Origin: a virus | Direction: 5' to 3' (one strand) | IMG/VR virus record: IMGVR_UViG_3300024518_003939 | Coordinates: 1-36,800 of that record | DNA length: 36,800 nt | Shown: one piece after another, positions 8,149-16,340 of the stretch | How positions within the stretch are numbered: position 1 is the stretch's first letter | How the letters are laid out: every line of letters begins with the position of its first letter | Notes under the pieces: generated by a model | The model's database searches: none | Told to the model about the DNA's origin: nothing | What the model saw: only the letters and a program-made list of their open reading frames with translations | Translations under genes and position numbers: made by a program

Positions 8149-8942
8149 TGGCCGTCGAACTCATCCTCATTAATCGGACGTTCGATGCCGACGTCACGGG
8201 ATGGCAGATGTTCACCGGGACGGGGACCATCACCCAGTCAACGGGGCATGTGGTGATGACCAACGTCGGAGGCGGTGAAGAGGCGGTTGGGCAAAACGAC
8301 CAGAACATCGTCGTTGTTTCCGGCAGCCAGTACACGTTCACCGCCGATGGGTTTATTGGCACTGCGGGCTCTTGGAATATCGACGTCGTTGGAGTGACAA
8401 CGTCGACGGTCTACTCTTCGTCGTTTGAAGAGATTGACGGCTCAGTCAACGATACTTTTACCGTCACTGGGGACGCGCTGCTCAGAATTGAATTCTCCGT
8501 AGGCGTTGCAACCGATACGCTGACCTCAGAGTTCGACAACTTCTCACTATTAGGCCCCGACCCGGTCGTAGCGACCGCGGGACTTGGCGGCGGTGAGCCC
8601 GGGGGGCGAGGGCGAACTTCCTACGGTGGGAGGAAGCGTCCGCCAGCGCCGCGGCGTGGGAGAACAGAAAGGGATACAAAATTCCGAGGGCGCGCTCGCC
8701 GGAACCAGGGGCCGACGTTCGAGGTTTCGGTTACTGGGGATGAATCGCTTATTCAGATCCGAAATAAAATTGAACTTATCGACATAGAGATTAAGTATTT
8801 AGAATCAGAATTTGATCGGTATACGAACGAAAACCGAACCGATGAGTTTGACCACGAGAACTATGCTCAGGAAATGGCTCATTTAACGAACTTGCGTGCT
8901 AAGGCATTAAGCCGCCTTAACGATTTCGGAAAGAGTTCCTGA
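8148..8942 (+). CDS. Virion protein with jelly-roll-like N-terminus
   Basis: Residues 1-145 read as a galactose-binding/carbohydrate-binding beta-sandwich: NRTFDADVTGWQMF at the start, repeated strands rich in Thr, Val and Gly, and RIEFSVGVATDTLTSEFDNFSLL at the end, the usual closing strand. Residues 150-195 are an Arg/Gly/Pro-rich linker. The last 65 residues form a charged helix. It sits between adaptor and nozzle, so it is probably a structural tail or head-tail protein that may contact glycans. The basic linker is unusual for the fold and could bind nucleic acid or the acidic virion surface. Confidence 0.55.
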   Translation: MAVELILINRTFDADVTGWQMFTGTGTITQSTGHVVMTNVGGGEEAVGQNDQNIVVVSGSQYTFTADGFIGTAGSWNIDVVGVTTSTVYSSSFEEIDGSVNDTFTVTGDALLRIEFSVGVATDTLTSEFDNFSLLGPDPVVATAGLGGGEPGGRGRTSYGGRKRPPAPRRGRTERDTKFRGRARRNQGPTFEVSVTGDESLIQIRNKIELIDIEIKYLESEFDRYTNENRTDEFDHENYAQEMAHLTNLRAKALSRLNDFGKSS

Positions 8943-8943
8943 T

Positions 8944-10473
8944 ATGCCTTACCAACCGATTAAAGGCTTCGCTCCCGATGCCGATCCTTCGGAGCCGGGT
9001 GTGCTCACGGACTGTAACGCGCTACTCCCCACGCTAAATGGCGTCAAAACGATCCCTTCTAATGTTGATTCGGATTTTAGCGTCATCGCTTCGACCGCAG
9101 CTTCGGGGGCTTCCGTTACGAAGCTCGACGGTACGAATGAGATTTATGTCGCTACTAAGGGAACGACCTCTACGATTTATAAGTTGACGTCGACAACTTG
9201 GACAAACTTTAAGAATGGCGGCGGGACGTACTCCGCTAATAGCGCAGCTCAATGGACCTTCGCTCAGTACGGAGACATCATCCTCGCTGCTCAAAAAGGC
9301 GATAAAATTCAACGAACTTCGACGGCTACGGCGTCGTTTACTTCGATGTCAGTTTCAAGTGGGATGTTCAAAGCGCGCATCGTCGAGACCGTGCTGGACT
9401 TCGCGGTTGCGTTCAACATCGACGATTCAGATCTGACCGGCCCCATTTACGGGGATGCGCCCGACCGCTGGTTGTGCTCGGCGGCGGGTAACGTCAGCGA
9501 TTGGACGACAAGCATCGCGACCCAATCCACTTCGGGGCGATTGACCGACTACCCAGGAGAGATCACAGCGGCCAAGCGCTTGGGATCGAACCTCGTCGCG
9601 TACAAACAGCAATCGATGTTCTTGGGCCAGTACGTCGGCGTCCCCGAGGTTTGGCGGTTTCGGGCGATTCCAGGGGATGGCTTGGGCACCTGGGGACCCT
9701 TCTCCGTTGTCAGCATCGAGACTGCGCACCTCTTCTGGGGGTTCGATAACGCGTACCTCTACGACGGTACGCGGCCGATCCCTATCGGAACAAACCGGGT
9801 AGCGAAATGGTTCTTTGAGAATCTGAACATCGCCGAAGCCGATAAGATGATCGGCTACCATGACCGGCAAGAGTTCCGGGTCATTTGGTACTTCCCTTCC
9901 GGCGCCGATGCAACCTTAGACCGGTACGTCGCCTACAATTATCGGTCAGATCGCTGGGCTCAGGGCGGTGGTGGTGGGTTCCCCTTAGATGTTCAAGCCG
10001 TCTTTGAATACCGACCCACCTCGGTAACTTATGACGGACTGAATACGCTCTACGCGGCGACGGCGTATGACGACTTACCCGCTTCGTCTTACGACGATTG
10101 GGTGCCTACGACCGGCACTCCGGTATGGGCGGTTGTCGAAGATACCTTTGGGTCGAACCGGCTCAGGTTTGTTAACGGGAACCCTGGGATTGGCCGGCTA
10201 ACAACCTGGAACATCGGGACGGACGACAAGATTACGGTAGTCGATCGTATCCGCCCACGATTCAAGACGGCCCCCACGATAGGGCTCCAGCAATACATCT
10301 ATTCAGATGTTCACGGAGGGGACGAGACCACGCTTAACGGTATAGCGTCTCTTTTCCGGGGTGGGTTTGATCGCGTCCATGCCGCACGTTGGCAGAAGTT
10401 TAAGCAAGAGTACGTGGGAGAGATGGAGCTACTAGGCATCGATTACCGCGCACAGATCGACAGTGAAGAGTAA
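8944..10473 (+). CDS. Tail nozzle / DNA stabilisation protein (P22 gp10, T7 gp12-like)
   Basis: A 509-residue protein whose N-terminus (MPYQPIKGFAPDADPSEPGV, then an LPTLNGVKTIPS segment) matches the opening of podovirus nozzle proteins. Repeated beta-strand blocks follow, such as TIYKLTSTTW, FAQYGDIILAAQKGDKIQR, DRWLCSAAGNVSDW and HLFWGFDNAYLYDGT, as in the beta-propeller of P22 gp10 and T7 gp12. It should extend the adaptor ring and plug or guide DNA at the tail tip. Position (after the adaptor, before the spike) agrees. Length is slightly above that of P22 gp10. The stop overlaps the spike start. Confidence 0.75.
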   Translation: MPYQPIKGFAPDADPSEPGVLTDCNALLPTLNGVKTIPSNVDSDFSVIASTAASGASVTKLDGTNEIYVATKGTTSTIYKLTSTTWTNFKNGGGTYSANSAAQWTFAQYGDIILAAQKGDKIQRTSTATASFTSMSVSSGMFKARIVETVLDFAVAFNIDDSDLTGPIYGDAPDRWLCSAAGNVSDWTTSIATQSTSGRLTDYPGEITAAKRLGSNLVAYKQQSMFLGQYVGVPEVWRFRAIPGDGLGTWGPFSVVSIETAHLFWGFDNAYLYDGTRPIPIGTNRVAKWFFENLNIAEADKMIGYHDRQEFRVIWYFPSGADATLDRYVAYNYRSDRWAQGGGGGFPLDVQAVFEYRPTSVTYDGLNTLYAATAYDDLPASSYDDWVPTTGTPVWAVVEDTFGSNRLRFVNGNPGIGRLTTWNIGTDDKITVVDRIRPRFKTAPTIGLQQYIYSDVHGGDETTLNGIASLFRGGFDRVHAARWQKFKQEYVGEMELLGIDYRAQIDSEE

Positions 10474-11981
10474 TGGCGACTACTCAAAGCCTCTTTACTG
10501 ATTACCGAGTGCGCCGGGGTGGGCCGCGTTTACAAGAAATTTTCCTTCCCGCTGAAGGAATTGACCCCCACGTCCGTCGGGCACTGACCGATTACCTCAC
10601 TGACATTACGAACCGAGTTAACAACCTTGCGATATTCCCCTACGGAATTGTTAACGCTCAAGATGACTTCGGGGCAACGGGAGACGGCGTTACTGACGAC
10701 ACCGCAGCGATCCAAGCGGCAATTGATGCGGCGTTTGATACCGGCCCGCATACCAGAGTCTTTCTACCGCCGGGGGATTACGTAACCAGCTCGACGATAT
10801 TTCCTAAAGGTGTGGCGATCATTGGATCGAACTTATCGGCGCAGCCGACCGAAGGATCGTGGCCAACGCAAATCAGACCTAACATTGCTAAAAGCACTGA
10901 GGTCGTTGCGACTGACATTACCGTAGCGCAATCGACATTGACCACAGCCGGCGCGGTCGACTTTTCCGTTTTCTCGGATAACGACATCTTGCTCGTGCGC
11001 GGCGGAACTGCCAACGATCACAAAGTGGTGACCGTCAACGGCTCGCCGTCGACCACCGTCATCACGGTTAATGAGGCGACGAACCCTGGCATCTTAGCCA
11101 CTGAAGCGGCCAGCGCCAGCATCACGATCAGTAAATTGACGCCGGTCTTTGAAGATGGAAAGGACATTCAGTCGAGAGCGAGTGCGGACGGGACGATTTT
11201 CCGAGGGGTTGCGATCGTCGGGCAGGCCACGACGGCTACTAATTGGGGGACGGTAATCGCCGATGAAGATCTAGTCGTCGGTTATAAAGGCGGACTCTGG
11301 AGAGATATCACTACGGAGCACAACACCCGAGGGGATTACCAGCTTGCGGTCCAAGGCATAGCGGCCGGAATGTTCCTTACGGGCTGGCAAAGCCACGTCG
11401 ATTTTTATTCGCAACTCTGTCCGATGGGTTTTGCAGGTTCGTCGCTCAATGGTGGGACGACACGCGTCGATGGCGATAAGAATGGGGATGTGCGTTACGC
11501 CGACATCACCGGGGGAGAATTGTATACCCACAATCCCGGGGCAGATACCTGGAGAGTTCGGCAAGATTCGTTTATCGCGATTAACGGCATGATGATCAAT
11601 TGCCGCGCCGAAGGCACCGCAGCGACAACACGACATCTTGATTTCCGCTTCCTCCGCGGCTGCCTTGTCATGCTCCACACTTCGGGCGCGGGCGTGTTAA
11701 CCGAAGCATTTGTGAACGCTCAGGACTGCCAAAGCTCTATATTCCTTGGCCGAGTCAATCCGGCAACTAGTGGCACCGAAGTTAATTTCTCAGGCTCAGT
11801 TGATGATTGCATCAACCATATCTACATCAACGGCAGTATTCCGACGGGATCGGGCGCTGAGCGCTTCGTCTACTCTGATGGAGATACTGGTGGGGCAGCT
11901 TCAGCGGGATCGGGTAACCAGTACGTCGAGATGAACGTTGAAGGGACGGTATACAAATTCCTTCACGACGGGACGGTTTAA
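10473..11981 (+). CDS. Tail spike with pectate-lyase-type beta-helix
   Basis: The 502-residue protein has a 65-residue N-terminal particle-binding region, then the classical entry to a right-handed beta-helix: DFGATGDGVTDDTAAIQAAI (residues about 68-87), followed by FLPPGDYVTSSTIFPKGVAIIGSN. The rest is rich in short Val/Ile/Asn/Gly strands as in Pectate_lyase_3 spikes. Such spikes bind surface polysaccharide as trimers and often cleave it. Catalytic acids cannot be assigned from sequence alone. Together with the nozzle it forms the host-recognition end. The next gene starts right after the stop. Confidence 0.85.
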   Translation: MATTQSLFTDYRVRRGGPRLQEIFLPAEGIDPHVRRALTDYLTDITNRVNNLAIFPYGIVNAQDDFGATGDGVTDDTAAIQAAIDAAFDTGPHTRVFLPPGDYVTSSTIFPKGVAIIGSNLSAQPTEGSWPTQIRPNIAKSTEVVATDITVAQSTLTTAGAVDFSVFSDNDILLVRGGTANDHKVVTVNGSPSTTVITVNEATNPGILATEAASASITISKLTPVFEDGKDIQSRASADGTIFRGVAIVGQATTATNWGTVIADEDLVVGYKGGLWRDITTEHNTRGDYQLAVQGIAAGMFLTGWQSHVDFYSQLCPMGFAGSSLNGGTTRVDGDKNGDVRYADITGGELYTHNPGADTWRVRQDSFIAINGMMINCRAEGTAATTRHLDFRFLRGCLVMLHTSGAGVLTEAFVNAQDCQSSIFLGRVNPATSGTEVNFSGSVDDCINHIYINGSIPTGSGAERFVYSDGDTGGAASAGSGNQYVEMNVEGTVYKFLHDGTV

Positions 11982-12410
11982 GTGGCGTTTGAGTTGGAGT
12001 ACGTCGCCCCTGAAAACTTACGAAAATGGTGGGGGACGGTTCGCGAAGGATTATCAGAATGCTTAGTGCATGAAACTCAAGATGTTTTCCAAGAGGACGT
12101 TTATTGGTTACTCAAAACGCATCAAGCTACACTTTATATAGGTCTTGAATCCGGTAAGTACCTTGGGTTTGTCGTATTGAACCAAAGGAACGATCCCTTC
12201 AGTGGCCGTGTGAGTTTGAACATCTGGTTTCTGCATAGCGTAAGAAACGGCGGTAACATATTGGCGGAAGGCTTGGCGCACATTGAACAGTTGGCTGATA
12301 AAATAAACGCTACAACGATTACGTTTCGGTCAGACCAAATGTGCTTCGAACGCTGGGCTAAACCATTAGGGTTCCGGCTTCACGAAATTGAATTGATTAA
12401 AGAGGTATAG
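11982..12410 (+). CDS. GNAT-like acetyltransferase-fold protein
   Basis: A 142-residue protein with a GTG start immediately after the spike stop. The pattern of strands and helices (ATLYIGLESGKYLGFVVLNQ, then SLNIWFLHSV, a helix GNILAEGLAHIEQLADK, then TITFRSDQMCFERWAKPLGF) fits the GNAT N-acetyltransferase fold. The acetyl-CoA loop (Q/R-x-x-G-x-G/A) is replaced by RNGGNI, so activity is uncertain. GNAT-like proteins are common near the internal-protein genes of T7-like phages, where they are thought to have structural or assembly roles. Confidence 0.6.
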   Translation: MAFELEYVAPENLRKWWGTVREGLSECLVHETQDVFQEDVYWLLKTHQATLYIGLESGKYLGFVVLNQRNDPFSGRVSLNIWFLHSVRNGGNILAEGLAHIEQLADKINATTITFRSDQMCFERWAKPLGFRLHEIELIKEV

Positions 12411-12413
12411 GCG

Positions 12414-13220
12414 ATGGGTAGTGGTGGAGGCGGCGGCCCGTCAAGTCAGACGACTACTTCGATCTCAAAACCACCTGAGTACGTCGAAGAGCCTGCCAAG
12501 CGGTTTCTATCGCGGGCCGAAGATCTCTCCCAAACACCGTACTCCACCTACCAGGGTCAACGGATTTCGCCACTGAATGCGGCTCATCAACAGGGGCTTC
12601 AGTCCGCGCTTTATACCCCCGAGGTCAATCAGGCCCGGAATTTGAACGCGTACACCTTGGGCGGGGGGTTCCTGAATTCGAACCCCTACCTCGACCAGAC
12701 GTTTAACCGAGCGGCAGATCAGGTCCAGTCCCGAATGTCTAACGCCGTGGCCGGGAACAACCTGACCAATACCGGGGTGCAAGAGGTCTATAACCGAGGG
12801 CTGAATGACCTGGCTACCAATATCTACGGGGGGAACTATTCGCGCGAACGTCAGCTCCAGCAGCAAGCGATCCCAGGTTCAGTCGCCATCCCCCAAGCTC
12901 AATCGCAGCTCCAGCTCGGGGCGGGGGACATTATGCGCGACCTGAGCCAAGCTAATATCAATGAAGCTATCCGAAAGTTCGAAGAGCAACGACAGAGCCC
13001 GTACGCGAATCTCGATGTCCTCGGACGCGCCATAGGCGCTTCGATGGGCAGCGGCGGTTCAACCGCGACGACCTCACCGGGGTACTACCAGCCGTCGTCC
13101 ACGGCGGGGATGTTAGGAGGCGGGCTCCTGGGATACGGCTTAGGACAAGGGTTCAATAACCAATACGGTGGACCAATAGGCGCCGGACTCGGCGCGTTGG
13201 CCGGAGGATTCTCAAGATAA
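12414..13220 (+). CDS. Internal virion / DNA ejection protein (small)
   Basis: 268 residues. A Gly/Ser/Thr-rich start, then PPEYVEEPAKRFLSRAEDL and YSTYQGQRISPLNAAHQQGL, a pattern seen in many podovirus internal proteins. A Gln/Asn-rich helical middle (residues about 75-200) follows, then a C-terminal glycine-zipper-like stretch (GMLGGGLLGYGLGQGF, GAGLGALAGGF) suited to membrane insertion. It probably leaves the capsid with the DNA and helps form a channel in the host envelope, as T7 gp14 does. It is the first of a run of ejection-type genes. No catalytic motif is seen. Confidence 0.6.
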   Translation: MGSGGGGGPSSQTTTSISKPPEYVEEPAKRFLSRAEDLSQTPYSTYQGQRISPLNAAHQQGLQSALYTPEVNQARNLNAYTLGGGFLNSNPYLDQTFNRAADQVQSRMSNAVAGNNLTNTGVQEVYNRGLNDLATNIYGGNYSRERQLQQQAIPGSVAIPQAQSQLQLGAGDIMRDLSQANINEAIRKFEEQRQSPYANLDVLGRAIGASMGSGGSTATTSPGYYQPSSTAGMLGGGLLGYGLGQGFNNQYGGPIGAGLGALAGGFSR

Positions 13221-13762
13221 TGGGTGGTTTCGGAAATAAAGGTACAGGGGGACAATTCCCGAGTGCGGGCGGCTTATTGCCCCACGAAATTCTTGCCCAA
13301 AGTCCCCAATTGGGATTAGATCCTCATCAAGGGGGACCTGCTGGTGGAAATCCCATTGTAGGAGGCCCTCCTGGCGGAGGAACCCCCGCGACGGGCGGAA
13401 TTGTTCCCCCTAATGTGGGCAACTTAGTGCCTCAAGCGTTTCAAGCGCTTGGGACGAATCAGGGGATACCCGATCTCTTTCCCTTCCAAACCCGGGACCA
13501 ATTCCAACAGTCGCCGGTTGGGCAACTTATCGACGCGGCTCCTCAAGCGGGGCTGCCTGCAGCACAAACCCCCGCACTATCGCCCGCAGCGGCGGCAGCA
13601 GCAGGGGCACCTGGGGTAGCAGCAACACCCGCAGCAGCGGCGCCTGCACCGGTAGCGCCTGCGTGGACTCCCAACATGGGGATGTCAGCGGCAGGCTTGA
13701 CGCCTGAACAGCTCGCGGCTCGCAACGCATATTTCGCTCAACGACAAAGCGGGAATTTCTAA
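13220..13762 (+). CDS. Pro/Ala/Gly-rich low-complexity virion protein
   Basis: 180 residues dominated by Gly, Pro, Ala and Gln, with long Ala/Pro runs at about residues 115-150. It lacks a predicted globular core apart from a short LFPFQTRDQFQQSPVGQLID segment and a helical end (GLTPEQLAARNAYFAQRQ). The start overlaps the previous stop. It is located among internal-protein genes, so it is probably a flexible structural or chaperone-like component. The product is not recognised. Confidence 0.5.
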   Translation: MGGFGNKGTGGQFPSAGGLLPHEILAQSPQLGLDPHQGGPAGGNPIVGGPPGGGTPATGGIVPPNVGNLVPQAFQALGTNQGIPDLFPFQTRDQFQQSPVGQLIDAAPQAGLPAAQTPALSPAAAAAAGAPGVAATPAAAAPAPVAPAWTPNMGMSAAGLTPEQLAARNAYFAQRQSGNF

Positions 13763-14317
13763 ATGGGCAAATCAGCCGCATTACCACTGGCTTTGACCGC
13801 AGGAGCTTTCGCCGCCCCCTTTATGTTCCCCGCCTTGGGCGCGGCTGGCGCCGGTGGGGGCTTAGCGGGGGAGCTGGGTGCTATCAGTGCAGCCGGTGCC
13901 GGCGCGGGTGGCGCAGCGCTGCCGATTGCTGGTTCAGCCGCCGGCCAACTGGGGTTAGGGGGTATGATGGCGCTCGCTCCGGGTCGGCTATTTGGACCGG
14001 GTATCAATAGCGGGTTAGATTTCCTTGGGAGCCCCTTAGGAGAAATTGGGACCGATTTATTCACTTCAGGGCTAGGAGGTGGCGGTGGACAAGCTTCTAA
14101 TCAGGCAGCCCCGGGCGGTTTTTCGGCAGCACCCCTCGGAAATCCGAACTACGCCTCGCTGGCGGAAGCGGCTGGCCAAGGTCGGGCGGGAGCGCCTCCG
14201 GGCTACCAAGGCCAAATTACGCCGGATATGCTCGCGTTCTTAGGCGCACAGGGCGGTGGCCTCAGTCAGCTCCCCGGAGCAATTCACCAGCAAACTAGTG
14301 TGCCGGGGATAGCGTAA
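13763..14317 (+). CDS. Gly/Ala-rich membrane-active virion protein
   Basis: 184 residues. Residues 4-75 are a nearly uninterrupted Ala/Gly/Leu/Pro hydrophobic stretch with glycine-zipper spacing, able to form one or more membrane helices. The second half is Gly/Gln/Ala-rich and hydrophilic. It begins right after the previous stop and overlaps the next start (TAATG). In this setting it may be a pore-forming ejection protein. A holin-like role is less likely because it is embedded in the virion operon. Confidence 0.5.
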   Translation: MGKSAALPLALTAGAFAAPFMFPALGAAGAGGGLAGELGAISAAGAGAGGAALPIAGSAAGQLGLGGMMALAPGRLFGPGINSGLDFLGSPLGEIGTDLFTSGLGGGGGQASNQAAPGGFSAAPLGNPNYASLAEAAGQGRAGAPPGYQGQITPDMLAFLGAQGGGLSQLPGAIHQQTSVPGIA

Positions 14318-15225
14318 TGCCGACGACAGACCTAGTTAGCTTAAACGCTGCTACGGCGGCGAGTAATACCCCGGCAGGGACCGATGTCGTTGGCGCTACT
14401 TTAGATAATCATCTCCGGGGGATTAAGAAAAACGTCGGTAAAGCTGGCCGTTGGCTAACGAGTGCGACTATCAGCGTCGCCAGTACGACGTTGGCGGATG
14501 TCGATCTGAAAAAGTTCATGCGCTTCGACTCCACCGGAGGCGACAAATCTCTAACACTAGTGACTGCCGCCGCTGGCGGATCGGGCTGGGTTGTTGGTAT
14601 TCAGAAGTCAGTCGCAGCGAACAAAGTCTTCATCAATACCGTCGGCTCCGAGACGATTAACGGCGCCAGCACCATAACGCTGACCGGCAGCGGGCAGGCC
14701 GTTACGGTTGTCTGCGATGGATCTAACTTCTTCATCAAGGACAGCCACGACACGGTCGGAGTTAAACAAGTTGTTCACAGCCGAGTTATTTCAGGGCAAG
14801 CGTTTACCAGCGCGGTCCCCATCGACGGGACGATCCCCCTCGGTACGGAAGGGTCCGTAGTCGCGTCCTCAACCGCATCCATTACCCCTTCGAATGCCAA
14901 CAATACATTGATTCTGGAGTTCACTGCACTGGTGTCTAACGCCACGGCAGCGGCTTCAACGGTGGTATCGATTCACGACACCCGAAGCGCGACAGCAAGT
15001 TCGACCGCGATTATCAGCGCCGTCCATACCTCCGGTACGGCCAAAGAAGCTTCCGTTATTACTGGGAAGGCTACCGTAACCGCCGGCGTTACGACCGCGG
15101 TCACTTACTACTTGAGGTGCGGAGGGGGCTCAACCACCGCACGTCTCAACGGTAACGCCGATGCGACTGACTTCTTCGGTGCCGCGAACCCGACGTCGCT
15201 GACTATCACGGAGGTTGGACAGTAA
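14317..15225 (+). CDS. Tail fibre / collar-like protein with phage receptor-binding-type C-terminus
   Basis: 302 residues, almost all beta-strand, rich in Thr/Ser/Ala. The N-terminus has a TTLDNHLRGIKK-like anchoring segment. From about residue 155 it matches a common fibre-tip pattern: a Val/Arg strand, then PIDGTIPLGTEGSVV, ITPSNANNTLILEF, a variable core and a closing SLTITEVGQ. In relatives this domain ends fibres that touch the host. Its place between ejection genes rather than next to the spike is slightly unusual and may reflect a movable fibre gene. Confidence 0.65.
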   Translation: MPTTDLVSLNAATAASNTPAGTDVVGATLDNHLRGIKKNVGKAGRWLTSATISVASTTLADVDLKKFMRFDSTGGDKSLTLVTAAAGGSGWVVGIQKSVAANKVFINTVGSETINGASTITLTGSGQAVTVVCDGSNFFIKDSHDTVGVKQVVHSRVISGQAFTSAVPIDGTIPLGTEGSVVASSTASITPSNANNTLILEFTALVSNATAAASTVVSIHDTRSATASSTAIISAVHTSGTAKEASVITGKATVTAGVTTAVTYYLRCGGGSTTARLNGNADATDFFGAANPTSLTITEVGQ

Positions 15226-16340
15226 TGCCTCTCTTTGAAGGTAAAAATGTCGGGATGTTCCCGGCCATCGCCGGCTTGAGCATGCTCGCCGCTAACCAAC
15301 CGCGGCCCGCCAGCCAAGGGCCAGTCAGTTTTGGTTCAGTCCTCGGGCAAGGCGGGCTGAACGCGTTCAAATATATGGAAGCGCTGAAGGCGGCGGAAGC
15401 GAAACGGGAAGATAAGAAAACCGCTCGGGAAGACACTAGAAATTTCCGAAAGGAATCTATTGATCTCCGTAGGAGTACTCTTGAAAACCAAAAAAAGAAA
15501 ACGAGCGCTTACTTAAAGAGCCTCAACAAGCCGAAGACAATAACGTCAGGTGCACTGACGGGCCTTTCCACGCGAGACGACGGCGTCATTATCGATCCTC
15601 AAACGGGAGGCGTCATCGGACCCGAAGAGATTAAACGTCGGGTTACGAATGACAGACTAAAGGGTCGTGGAGGACAAACAAACACAGCGTTTCTTCCGAT
15701 TCCAGACCCCAACGACCCTAATAGGTTTCTCTTGGGCCGGTTAGTTGATGGGCAACTTCAACCTGCCACTATGAACGGAGAGCCTGTCCCGGCGGTCGGC
15801 GCAAATATGGCCGCTGAACGTTTAGATATTTCGGCTGCGAATTCACGAACCGCGCAAGGGAACCTTAAGCAACGATCAATAGACAATCTCATCGACAGCG
15901 CTAAGCAATTATCGATGCACGTCAAACGGTTCTACCCGAAAGGAGCACCAAAGCTTCAAGCGATTGAAAATTGGTTGGGAGCGAAGAAACGAGGGACCCG
16001 AACCAGTACGACGCACCACTCTCTCATGCTGGCGTACCTACACGCGAAGTACCCTGACGATACGACCTTCAGTCAGGATCAAATCGACCAAGTATATAGC
16101 GAGCACGGTCTTGTCGAAGCAGTGGGAACTTCCCTCTCCGGGTTCTTCGCCGGCCGTCCGCAGCTTCGCGAAGATGTCGTTCGAAATATGGAAGATTTTG
16201 TCGTCGATTTCCAACAGAACTTGCAAAACAGAATGTTGACAGCGGAAGCTCAATTCACTGGGAATACGGGGATCCCCGGCCAGACCGTACCGCCGCCCGC
16301 TGAGGAAGATTTGGGCGAGATCCCGCCTGGGTTTAGATAA
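15225..16340 (+). CDS. Internal virion protein (T7 gp15-like position)
   Basis: 371 residues. The first 45 are Gly/Pro/Ala-rich. A highly charged Lys/Arg/Glu coiled coil spans about 50-105. The remainder is mixed alpha-helical with a Pro-rich end (PGQTVPPPAEEDLGEIPPGF). It starts by a TAATG overlap and is followed the same way by the largest internal protein gene. By position it corresponds to the middle-sized ejection protein of T7-like phages. No enzyme motif is visible. It may instead be a specialised virion protein without a T7 counterpart. Confidence 0.5.
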   Translation: MPLFEGKNVGMFPAIAGLSMLAANQPRPASQGPVSFGSVLGQGGLNAFKYMEALKAAEAKREDKKTAREDTRNFRKESIDLRRSTLENQKKKTSAYLKSLNKPKTITSGALTGLSTRDDGVIIDPQTGGVIGPEEIKRRVTNDRLKGRGGQTNTAFLPIPDPNDPNRFLLGRLVDGQLQPATMNGEPVPAVGANMAAERLDISAANSRTAQGNLKQRSIDNLIDSAKQLSMHVKRFYPKGAPKLQAIENWLGAKKRGTRTSTTHHSLMLAYLHAKYPDDTTFSQDQIDQVYSEHGLVEAVGTSLSGFFAGRPQLREDVVRNMEDFVVDFQQNLQNRMLTAEAQFTGNTGIPGQTVPPPAEEDLGEIPPGFR

